Positions 10,590 to 15,798 of a stretch of DNA of 15,798 bases are shown here, one piece after another (position 1 is the stretch's first letter; the number at the start of each line of letters is the position of its first letter). The stretch spans positions 1-15,798 of the forward strand of contig CAMFFG010000005.1 of assembly GCA_945949655.1 (NCBI GenBank), in the 5' to 3' direction. The stretch comes from an uncultured Peptococcaceae bacterium (lineage in GTDB: Bacteria; Bacillota; Peptococcia; Peptococcales; Peptococcaceae). Both the position numbers and the translations under genes were made by a program. The notes under the pieces were generated by a model, which worked only from the letters and a program-made list of their open reading frames with translations, searched no databases and was not told the DNA's origin.

Positions 10590-10961
10590 TTATTTTACTT
10601 CTACGCTGGCACCTGCATCTTCCAGTTTCTTTTTGATTTCGTCAGCTTCAGCTTTTTCTACTTTTTCTTTTACTGGTTTTGGAGCGCCATCAACTACTTC
10701 TTTTGCTTCTTTCAGGCCCAGACCGGTGATTTCACGAACAACTTTGATAACAGCAATTTTGTTGCTGCCAGCAGCAGTCAGGATTACATCGAATTCAGTC
10801 TGTTCTTCTTCAGCAGGAGCAGCAGCACCGCCAGCTACAGCTACAGCTACAGGAGCAGCTGCACTTACACCGAATTCTTCTTCAAAAGCTTTTACTAATT
10901 CGGATAATTCGATAACAGATAATTCTTTTACTGTATCAATGATTGTTTGAATTTTAGACAT
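10590..10961 (-). CDS. rplL: 50S ribosomal protein L7/L12 (stalk protein)
   Basis: L7/L12 forms the mobile stalk that recruits translational GTPases such as EF-G and EF-Tu. The product is 123 aa (usual 120-128). It has the N-terminal dimerisation domain (about 1-35), an Ala/Pro/Val-rich hinge (about 36-50) and the C-terminal domain with the conserved [15 protein letters not shown] factor-binding segment and a typical [13 protein letters not shown] end. ATG start at 10959-10961 with AGGAGAG upstream. It follows rplJ by 49 bases, as expected for the L10-L12 complex genes, and is probably controlled with rplJ through the L10 leader. Downstream is the long gap to rpoB with a terminator-like hairpin. 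Confidence 0.98.
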   Translation of the reverse strand: MSKIQTIIDTVKELSVIELSELVKAFEEEFGVSAAAPVAVAVAGGAAAPAEEEQTEFDVILTAAGSNKIAVIKVVREITGLGLKEAKEVVDGAPKPVKEKVEKAEADEIKKKLEDAGASVEVK

Positions 10962-11010
10962 TGTAATCTCTCCTATTTTAAATTTAATTTATACAACTAC
11001 GCACATTGTC

Positions 11011-11502
11011 TTACGCAGTTTCTTTGGATTTGCGTACTTCTTCCAGCACATAAGCCATTCTCTGGATTGGAGCCTGGAAACAAGAAGCAACCTGAGCCAG
11101 CAGGACTTCTTTCGATGGCAGTTCACCCAGAGCGACAACGCCAGCCTGATCCAGATATTCGCCTTCCAGCAGACCACCTTTGATTTCCAGGATTTTATTT
11201 TCCTTGGAGAATTTCGAGATGATCTGTGCAGGCGCAATCAGATCTTCACCGCCAAATGCAATGGCAGTTACACCTTTAAAAGTTGGTACCAGCGCTTCTG
11301 CACCAGCTTCTTTCGCTGCGATTGTTAACAGTGTATTTTTTACAACGCGGTAATCTACACCTGCTTCTCTCAGCTGTTTTCTTAATTTTGTAGCCTGTGC
11401 TACAGTTAAACCACGATAATCTACAACTACAATTGTTTTCGCGGAATTGAATTTTTCAACCAATTCAGCTACAATGGCTTTTTTTCCTTCTAAGCTACCC
11501 AT
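11011..11502 (-). CDS. rplJ: 50S ribosomal protein L10
   Basis: L10 anchors L7/L12 dimers to 23S rRNA and is usually the autoregulator of its own operon. The 163-aa product (family about 162-175) shows the N-terminal rRNA-binding domain with TIVVVDYRGLTVAQATKLR and RVVKNTL, and a C-terminal helix (about 130-163) that carries the L7/L12 dimers. The start is ATG at 11500-11502, giving MGSLEGKKAIVAELVEKF, with AGGAGGT (11508-11514) upstream. The reading frame stays open for 48 more codons upstream, but that stretch is the regulatory leader and does not resemble protein. The gene follows a consensus promoter and an attenuator leader. Confidence 0.97.
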   Translation of the reverse strand: MGSLEGKKAIVAELVEKFNSAKTIVVVDYRGLTVAQATKLRKQLREAGVDYRVVKNTLLTIAAKEAGAEALVPTFKGVTAIAFGGEDLIAPAQIISKFSKENKILEIKGGLLEGEYLDQAGVVALGELPSKEVLLAQVASCFQAPIQRMAYVLEEVRKSKETA

Positions 11503-11514
11503 TTCAGCACCTCC

Positions 11515-11680
11515 TAACGAGCGTATTAGAATCAATACAGAACTGAAATTACTGACCGACCATATAAAAAGCCTTTGCGTAGAAACACAAAGGCAGAAAT
11601 TGCATAGCAACAATGGCCTCGGTAGGGAATTAAGTCTTGATGACACCTACTGTCTACAGCGAAAATCTATTCAGTTAAGC
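11515..11680 (-). promoter_or_regulatory. L10 leader (ribosomal protein autoregulatory attenuator)
   Basis: The RNA between the rplJ promoter and rplJ carries the hallmark of Bacillota L10 leaders: GTAGACAGTAGGTG (minus strand, about 11657-11644) facing CCCTACCGAGG (11627-11617), with GTAGG/CCTAC pairing. Downstream is a terminator hairpin. A GUAGA near the start (11657-11653) could alternatively pair with UCUAC in the terminator loop (11583-11579), a plausible antiterminator. In Bacillus subtilis the L10(L12)4 complex is known to cause attenuation at such a leader; here this is by analogy. Confidence 0.85.
11561..11594 (-). terminator. Attenuator terminator in the L10 leader
   Basis: GCCTTTG (11594-11588 on the minus strand) pairs perfectly with CAAAGGC (11577-11571) around a 10-base loop, followed by TTTTTATATG. 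This is a typical intrinsic terminator about 60 bases before the rplJ start, so it must act conditionally or only partially. Confidence 0.85.
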
Positions 11681-11686
11681 ATTCAT

Positions 11687-11715
11687 ATTATATATGTTTC
11701 ATTCTTACTTGTCAA
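11687..11715 (-). promoter_or_regulatory. Consensus sigma-A promoter for rplJ-rplL
   Basis: On the minus strand TTGACA (11710-11715) and TATAAT (11687-11692) are both perfect and 17 bases apart. The -35 begins 6 bases after the rplA stop codon. The start of transcription would be near 11680, just upstream of the L10 leader, which gives rplJL expression independent of rplKA. Confidence 0.88.
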
Positions 11716-11720
11716 TAAAA

Positions 11721-12413
11721 CTATTGCAGTTTTAATGGATTGATTTTTACACCAGGGCCCATTGTTGCGGAAACAGATACGCTCTTAATGTACTGACCTT
11801 TCTGGCTGGCCGGTTTTGCTTTAATCAGCACATCAACCAGAGTTTTGAAGTTTTCTTCCAGTTTGGTCTGTTCAAAGCTAGCTTTCCCGATTGGAGCATG
11901 AATAATACCGGTTTTATCTACGCGGTATTCAATTTTACCAGCTTTTACTTCATTTACAGCTTTGGTAACATCCATGGTTACAGTACCTGTTTTCGGGTTT
12001 GGCATTAAACCTTTTGGCCCTAACAGACGACCGATCTTACCAACAACACCCATCATGTCAGGCGTTGCAACAGCAACATCGAATCCGAACCAGCCGCCCT
12101 GAATTTTTGCAACCATATCTTCTGCACCAACAAAATCTGCACCGGCAGCTTCTGCTTCTTTGGCTTTTTCACCTTTTGCAAAAACCAGTACGGTCTGACT
12201 TTTCCCAGTACCGTGTGGCAGAACAACTGCTCCACGGATCTGCTGATCAGACTGTCTTGGGTCAACGCCAAGTCTAAATGCAACTTCCACTGTTTCATCA
12301 AATTTAGCAGTAGCAGTTTTTTTCGCCAGTGCAATAGCATCACTTACTTCATACTGAACAGTTCTGTCTACTAATTTGCTGGCTTCTACATATTTTTTAC
12401 CATGTTTTGGCAT
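11721..12413 (-). CDS. rplA: 50S ribosomal protein L1
   Basis: L1 binds 23S rRNA at the mobile L1 stalk beside the E site and, in several bacteria, represses translation of its own rplKA mRNA. The 230-aa product has the usual length and the family blocks [11 protein letters not shown] at the start, [21 protein letters not shown] in the middle and a MGPGVKI segment near the end. ATG start at 12411-12413 with GGAGG about 10 bases upstream. It is 66 bases downstream of rplK in the same transcript. The promoter of rplJ begins right after its TAG stop. Confidence 0.98.
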   Translation of the reverse strand: MPKHGKKYVEASKLVDRTVQYEVSDAIALAKKTATAKFDETVEVAFRLGVDPRQSDQQIRGAVVLPHGTGKSQTVLVFAKGEKAKEAEAAGADFVGAEDMVAKIQGGWFGFDVAVATPDMMGVVGKIGRLLGPKGLMPNPKTGTVTMDVTKAVNEVKAGKIEYRVDKTGIIHAPIGKASFEQTKLEENFKTLVDVLIKAKPASQKGQYIKSVSVSATMGPGVKINPLKLQ

Positions 12414-12479
12414 ATTCTTTCTTCCTCCTCAGTGGTTCTGCGGAATACTCCTCCCACGTCATTAAACAATAGAAAACGA

Positions 12480-12908
12480 CTAGTCTTCTACGACTTCAAT
12501 ACCCATGCTTCTAGCTGTACCTTCAATCATGCTGATTGCGGCTTCCAGACTTGCAGCATTCAGGTCCTGCATTTTTTCTTCTGCAATTGCTTTTACTTTA
12601 GAAGCAGGAACTTTTGCAACTTTTTTACGGTTTGGTTCGCCAGAAGCTCTTTCAATGCCGGCTGCTTTTTTCAGTAATACAGCAGCTGGTGGAGTTTTGG
12701 TGATGAAGCTGAAAGAACGGTCTGCGTAAACAGTAATTTCAACAGGGATAATCAAGCCTGCCTGATTTTTTGTTCTTTCATTGAATTCTTTACAGAATCC
12801 CATGATATTTACACCATGCTGACCTAATGCAGGACCAACTGGTGGTGCAGGATTCGCTTTCCCTGCAGGCACCTGCAGTTTTACAAAACCAACGACTTTT
12901 TTTGCCAT
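12480..12908 (-). CDS. rplK: 50S ribosomal protein L11
   Basis: L11 forms the base of the GTPase-associated centre with 23S rRNA helices 43/44. Length is 142 aa, standard for the family (about 141). The N-terminal domain holds the proline-rich [21 protein letters not shown] (Pro20, Pro22, Pro23, Pro26), the thiostrepton-contact region in other bacteria. The C-terminal rRNA-binding domain ends in [14 protein letters not shown] start at 12906-12908 has a near-perfect TAAGGAGGTG site upstream. It follows nusG by 78 bases, a gap with two small inverted repeats, and precedes rplA. Confidence 0.98.
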   Translation of the reverse strand: MAKKVVGFVKLQVPAGKANPAPPVGPALGQHGVNIMGFCKEFNERTKNQAGLIIPVEITVYADRSFSFITKTPPAAVLLKKAAGIERASGEPNRKKVAKVPASKVKAIAEEKMQDLNAASLEAAISMIEGTARSMGIEVVED

Positions 12909-12968
12909 TATTGGTGCACCTCCTTAAACAGAATGTGGTATAACGGGGGTTTCCCTCCCACTAAAAAC

Positions 12969-12989
12969 TAGATATGAAATTCATATCTA
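12969..12989 (-). repeat. Perfect 10-bp inverted repeat overlapping the nusG stop codon
   Basis: TAGATATGAA (12969-12978) is mirrored by TTCATATCTA (12980-12989) around one base. On the minus strand the first arm begins with the TAG stop of nusG and the second is followed by GTTTTTAG. The stem is AT-rich, and the innermost pairs must open to form a loop, so it would be a weak terminator or a pause/stability hairpin. Confidence 0.6.
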
Positions 12990-13517
12990 AACTTTAAAAA
13001 CCTGGTCATAATCCAGATCGACAGGGGTTTCACGGCCACCAAACAGAGAAAGTTCCACAGTGACCTTTCCTTTTTCCATATCGATACTGCTAACTCGTCC
13101 AACCATACCACGGAACGACGGATCTAAAATTTCAACATGATCACCAATTTCATAATCCGTTTCCCGTCTGGCATCTTCCAGTCCCTGCTGGCGCAGCAAA
13201 GCTTTCACTTCACCTTCCTGCAGTGGAACAGCTTTTGTTCCGGCCCCTACAAAGCCAGTCACCCCTGTGGTGTTGCGTACAACATACCAGGAATCGTCTG
13301 TCATGATCATTTCCACCAGAACATATCCCGGAAAGACTTTTCGTTTATTAATTTTTACTTTGTCATTCTTTTTTTCTTCAACATCTTCTGTTGGCACCAT
13401 GATCCGGAAGATATAATCTTCCATATTCATAGATTCGATTCGTTTTTCTAAGTTGGTTTTTACTTTATTTTCGTAACCTGAATAGGTATGGACCGCATAC
13501 CATCTTTTTTCTTCCAT
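12987..13517 (-). CDS. nusG: Transcription termination/antitermination factor NusG
   Basis: NusG binds the RNA polymerase clamp, modulating pausing and coupling transcription with translation or Rho. The 176-aa protein has the NGN domain at about 1-110 (starting EEKRWYAVHTYSGYENKVK and including KVFPGYVLVEM at 60-70, GVTGFVG at 85-91) and a C-terminal KOW domain from about 122 (DHVEILDPSFRGMVGRV). Length is close to Bacillus NusG (177 aa). ATG start at 13515-13517; the Shine-Dalgarno is weaker than in the neighbours (TTAGGGG, set back about 11 bases), so translational coupling to secE, whose stop is 17 bases upstream, may help. Its stop codon lies in an inverted repeat. Confidence 0.97.
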   Translation of the reverse strand: MEEKRWYAVHTYSGYENKVKTNLEKRIESMNMEDYIFRIMVPTEDVEEKKNDKVKINKRKVFPGYVLVEMIMTDDSWYVVRNTTGVTGFVGAGTKAVPLQEGEVKALLRQQGLEDARRETDYEIGDHVEILDPSFRGMVGRVSSIDMEKGKVTVELSLFGGRETPVDLDYDQVFKV

Positions 13518-13534
13518 GAAATCAGGCCCCTAAC

Positions 13535-13750
13535 TTAAATTAATAAACCAAAAACTTTACCTACAACAGAATCTACAATCCAAATCAGAGCCGCAATCAC
13601 TACGACTGTTACCAGTACCACATTTGTATAGGTAATCAGCTCTTTTTTTGTAGGCCAGTGAACCTTTTTTAATTCATTCAGAGAGGCTTTACTGGATCTT
13701 TTGGCTTTTGCAAAGAAACCAACTTTTTTTTCAGGTTGTTTTTCACTCAT
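13535..13750 (-). CDS. secE: Preprotein translocase subunit SecE
   Basis: SecE clamps SecY in the membrane-embedded SecYEG channel. The 71-aa protein is of the short one-span type found in Bacillota. It has a basic N-terminal part, the conserved amphipathic segment ELKKVHWPTKKEL at residues 26-38 and one membrane span at about 43-60. ATG start at 13748-13750 with only a moderate site (AGGATGAG) upstream. It lies between rpmG and nusG with 17-base gaps on both sides, the standard rpmG-secE-nusG order. There is no room for the tRNA-Trp gene found here in some relatives. Confidence 0.96.
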   Translation of the reverse strand: MSEKQPEKKVGFFAKAKRSSKASLNELKKVHWPTKKELITYTNVVLVTVVVIAALIWIVDSVVGKVFGLLI

Positions 13751-13767
13751 TCGGCACTCATCCTACC

Positions 13768-13917
13768 TTATTTAGTTTCTTTGTGTAATGTGTGAGTTTT
13801 ACAAAATGGGCAGTATTTTTTCAACTCAATTCTATCTGGATTATTCTTTTTGTTCTTTACAGTACTATAGTTACGTCTTTTGCATTCAGTACAAGCCAAA
13901 GTAACTCCAACGCGCAT
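13768..13917 (-). CDS. rpmG: 50S ribosomal protein L33, zinc-binding form
   Basis: L33 is a small protein of the large subunit near the E site. The 49-aa product starts [17 protein letters not shown] and carries Cys9, Cys12, Cys36 and Cys39 (CTEC and CPFC), the zinc-ribbon (C+) version; many genomes also encode a zinc-free paralogue, which is not in this window. The start is ATG 13915-13917, supported by GGGAGGTG upstream; the frame is open 20 codons further but those residues do not fit the family. It is the first gene of the operon, about 62 bases after the predicted transcription start. Confidence 0.96.
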   Translation of the reverse strand: MRVGVTLACTECKRRNYSTVKNKKNNPDRIELKKYCPFCKTHTLHKETK

Positions 13918-13985
13918 TTCAAAACACCTCCCAAAAGAAATTCTATAAAAAAGGCTATTGTGATACCTATTTTTCACGCCTATCT

Positions 13986-14014
13986 AGTTTAGCATAACCG
14001 TATAATCCTGTCAA
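13986..14014 (-). promoter_or_regulatory. Predicted sigma-A promoter for rpmG-secE-nusG-rplKA
   Basis: On the minus strand TTGACA (14009-14014) and TAAACT (13986-13991) are 17 bases apart, and TGC precedes the -10 (extended -10). Upstream on the same strand the DNA is rich in A and T tracts, as in UP elements. Transcription would start near 13979, 62 bases before rpmG. Confidence 0.8.
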
Positions 14015-14091
14015 CAAAAAAATGAAATTGACCACAAATAAAAATTGAAACCTTTTTGCTTGGCTACAAAACAATTTACAAACTGCCTTCA

Positions 14092-14120
14092 TTGATAAAC
14101 TTTTTCGTTTTTGCTATAAT
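14092..14120 (+). promoter_or_regulatory. Predicted promoter of the LysR-type regulator gene
   Basis: TTGATA (14092-14097) and a perfect TATAAT (14115-14120) are 17 bases apart, with TGC just before the -10. Transcription would start near 14127, 68 bases before the regulator start codon. It diverges from the rpmG promoter; the two -35 boxes are about 77 bases apart. I could not point to a convincing T-N11-A LysR box between them. Confidence 0.7.
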
Positions 14121-14194
14121 TAGAATAAAAATGATTATATATGTTGTCTTTTTCGTTCTGTCAGATTTCTTGTTTTGTAGATAAGGAGATTTTT

Positions 14195-15097
14195 ATGCAT
14201 CTTGATCAACTTCTTTTGGTTCTGGATCTGGCACAAACGCATTCATTCAATCAGACTGCCGAACGGCATTATACCACGCAGCAGAGCGTTTCGTACAGCA
14301 TCAAACAACTGGAAAAAGAACTGAATATTCAAATTTTTAACCGTTCAAAAACGGGAGTTTCTTTCACAAAAGACGGACAATTTGTATTACAATTTGCAAA
14401 AGAAATGCAGACTTCTTATCAGGAGTTGCTGCACAATTTGGGAAGAGAATCATCTAATCTGGCTCCACCTGAAAAGTTGACTTTATACATCTCTTCCGTC
14501 TTACTCGCTGACAGTATGCCTTCTATCATCAGAGCTTTTTCTCTTACATTTCCTTCCACAAAGCTTTTTATCAAGGAGGTGTCCAACGATATCATAGTAC
14601 CTTCTTTGCTAAACGGCTCCTGTGATATGGCTGTTTGGTCTATCAATCATGGCTATCTTGAAAAAAATATTACACCAAATGAATCAGAGCGTCTTTTATT
14701 CAATGTCGTCATGAAAGATAAATCTGTAGCTGTAGTCTCAAAAGATTCCAAACTGGCCCAACATAATATACTGACCCTTGAGCAGATCAACCAGGCCTCT
14801 AAAAGTATTTTTGGGGTTTTCCCCATTGATTATTTTGGTAAAGATGCTGGTTCCTATATCTTATACCGGGATGATAATCTGGCGATTCATCAGCAATTGG
14901 CCATGGAAGAGAATACGATCTGTTTTACTTCACAAATTATGTATCAAAAGTTCTTCTCAAAAGAACAGTTTATCGCATTGCCTTTTGACTATCCCACTCT
15001 GCCAAATTATCACATGCTGTTGCGCCGTAAAGATGCTCAACATAATGTTTATGACGTACTTGAGCATATCATCGCCAAAGAGCTCACGGAAAAATAA
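14195..15097 (+). CDS. LysR-family transcriptional regulator
   Basis: A 300-aa protein with LysR architecture and length. The winged helix-turn-helix lies at about residues 3-62: SFNQTAERHYTTQQSVSYSI, then QLEKELNIQIFNRSKTGVSFTKDG, the typical LysR signature. A linker helix to about 90 follows, then an effector-binding domain from about 93 to 295. The inducer and targets cannot be read from sequence. The start is ATG 14195-14197, supported by AAGGAGA (14183-14189) and by the family N-terminus MHLDQLLLVLDLAQTHSF; an ATG 54 bases upstream in frame lacks such a site. It is divergent from rpmG, whose operon is housekeeping, so the usual LysR rule of controlling the divergent neighbour may not apply; self-regulation is possible. 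Codon use is more AT-rich than the ribosomal genes. It converges on an unknown gene. Confidence 0.93.
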   Translation: MHLDQLLLVLDLAQTHSFNQTAERHYTTQQSVSYSIKQLEKELNIQIFNRSKTGVSFTKDGQFVLQFAKEMQTSYQELLHNLGRESSNLAPPEKLTLYISSVLLADSMPSIIRAFSLTFPSTKLFIKEVSNDIIVPSLLNGSCDMAVWSINHGYLEKNITPNESERLLFNVVMKDKSVAVVSKDSKLAQHNILTLEQINQASKSIFGVFPIDYFGKDAGSYILYRDDNLAIHQQLAMEENTICFTSQIMYQKFFSKEQFIALPFDYPTLPNYHMLLRRKDAQHNVYDVLEHIIAKELTEK

Positions 15098-15116
15098 TTC
15101 GCCACACTTGCAAAAT

Positions 15117-15163
15117 AACAGGAACCGGGAAAAGTATTTTAGTTGCTATTTCCAGTTCCTGTT
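15117..15163. terminator. Bidirectional terminator-like hairpin between convergent genes
   Basis: AACAGGAAC (15117-15125) pairs perfectly with GTTCCTGTT (15155-15163), and GGAAA/TTTCC extends the stem inside across a small internal loop. On the minus strand the stem is followed by ATTTTGC, a usable U-tract for the gene at 15177; on the plus strand by GTTGCAATT, a weaker tail for the LysR gene. Its place between two converging stop codons (15097 and 15177) supports shared termination. Confidence 0.7.
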
Positions 15164-15176
15164 GTTGCAATTCCGT

Positions 15177-15798
15177 TTACTGAATATTCCATCTTTTTCC
15201 CCAGTATAACAACCCTTCTAACGCTGCATCCGAGCATTGTGACTTCACCTGTTCCAGGCATGTATTCCACAGAGCAACAGGAATCGCGCTGGGCAGACTC
15301 TGTAATGCAGTGATCCGTTTCAGATAAGTTTCATTCATCAGCGCTCGAATATCAGTTTCGAATTTTTTTCGTACTGTAGATAAATCATTGCTTCTGCTGT
15401 ACCAATAGGTTTTCTGGTATACGGGTGTATGCAAGATGCCCTGTTGATCCAGTTCTTTTACCCGGTTATACAGTGCTTTATCATTGGCATTACATATAAA
15501 CTGATACTTTCCGGTTGTTCCATTCAGATAGGCTACCCCATAAAAAGTGCGATCAAAATTATCATGTACATGCATTTTACGCATCATCTGTTTTCTGGTC
15601 AGTTTGATCCATTTTTCCAGTTGCTGATATCTCCATACCGGCAAATGTTTTGTCACATAAGCATAATTCACCGCCCCTGAAAACAGCAGCAGTTCTTCCT
15701 CATCAAAATAACCATCTATCTCTTCCTGCCAGAGCAGCAGCAATTCTTCAGCCTGATTATCACTTGGCCACCCCTGTAATTCACGCAGGCAATCAAAA
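15177..15798 (-). CDS. Hypothetical protein, 5' end cut by window edge
   Basis: An open frame of about 206 codons ending in TAA at 15177-15179 and running without a stop or a credible start to the right edge. The visible N-terminal part reads FDCLRELQGWPSDNQAEELL. A TTG at 15741-15743 could be taken as a start, but the frame continues upstream with ordinary protein-like codons and no Shine-Dalgarno, so the true start is outside. The protein is soluble-looking, with no membrane span or signal, rich in Trp, Tyr, Lys and Leu, acidic near residue 30 (DGYFDEEE) and with a basic stretch (RKQMMRKMHVH). I do not recognise the family. It converges on the LysR gene through a shared hairpin and has no evident functional link with the ribosomal cluster. 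Confidence 0.75.
   Translation of the reverse strand, partial: FDCLRELQGWPSDNQAEELLLLWQEEIDGYFDEEELLLFSGAVNYAYVTKHLPVWRYQQLEKWIKLTRKQMMRKMHVHDNFDRTFYGVAYLNGTTGKYQFICNANDKALYNRVKELDQQGILHTPVYQKTYWYSRSNDLSTVRKKFETDIRALMNETYLKRITALQSLPSAIPVALWNTCLEQVKSQCSDAALEGLLYWGKRWNIQ

Noticed and set aside
11503..11646. Open frame extending rplJ upstream by 48 codons
   Set aside because: This is the L10 leader with its terminator; the translation does not resemble L10 and the ATG at 11502 has a strong ribosome binding site.
13751..13767. tRNA-Trp gene near rpmG/secE, as in some Bacillota
   Set aside because: The gap is only 17 bases and no tRNA-like fold is seen elsewhere in the window.
13945..13968. A terminator-like hairpin in the rpmG leader (AGGTAT with ATAGCCT, then TTTTTTAT)
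   Set aside because: Only about six pairs with a bulged G and a four-base loop; too weak to call as a terminator without folding or conservation data.
15741..15743. TTG as start of the right-edge gene
   Set aside because: No ribosome binding site, and the frame remains open and protein-like up to the window edge.

Overview
This window is almost entirely the core transcription/translation gene cluster of a moderately AT-rich bacterium, read on the minus strand from about 14,000 down to 1. The order rpmG-secE-nusG-rplK-rplA-rplJ-rplL-rpoB-rpoC-rpsL-rpsG-fusA-tuf is the classical rif/str region. The proteins look like Bacillota: a short one-span SecE, an L33 with four zinc cysteines, an acidic RpoB tail, an RpoC without the proteobacterial insert, a typical L10 leader, and strong purine-rich Shine-Dalgarno sites before most genes. 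EF-G, L7/L12 and RpoC remind me most of Negativicutes, but that is a guess from memory and not demonstrated here.

Layout on the minus strand, in order of transcription. A sigma-A-type promoter at 13986-14014 drives rpmG-secE-nusG-rplK-rplA with short gaps. A consensus promoter directly after rplA (11687-11715) feeds an L10-type attenuator leader and then rplJ-rplL. A 389-base gap without a convincing gene separates rplL from rpoB. It holds a terminator-like, possibly RNase III-type, hairpin, then a promoter, then a leader that can fold into a nested stem structure. rpoB and rpoC follow, both starting with TTG. Directly after rpoC a new promoter (3231-3259) precedes a strong terminator-like hairpin, then rpsL-rpsG-fusA and the first 17 codons of tuf at the window edge.

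On the other side of the rpmG promoter is a divergent LysR-type regulator gene (14195-15097, plus strand) with its own promoter. It converges across a perfect 9-bp-stem terminator-like hairpin on an unrecognised gene (minus strand) that runs off the right edge of the window.

Together the genes supply RNA polymerase beta/beta', the elongation factor NusG, the translocase subunit SecE, the L1/L11/L10/L12 stalk proteins, S12, S7, EF-G and EF-Tu. Regulation appears to be split by four promoters with identical 17-bp spacers, three of them followed by a structured leader or hairpin. I see no mobile element, CRISPR array, tRNA, rRNA or defence system. The most interesting unexplained signal is the structured, promoter-proximal leader upstream of rpoB with a tiny ORF at its start. 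The next is the promoter-plus-terminator arrangement upstream of rpsL. Both are inferences from base pairing done by eye.
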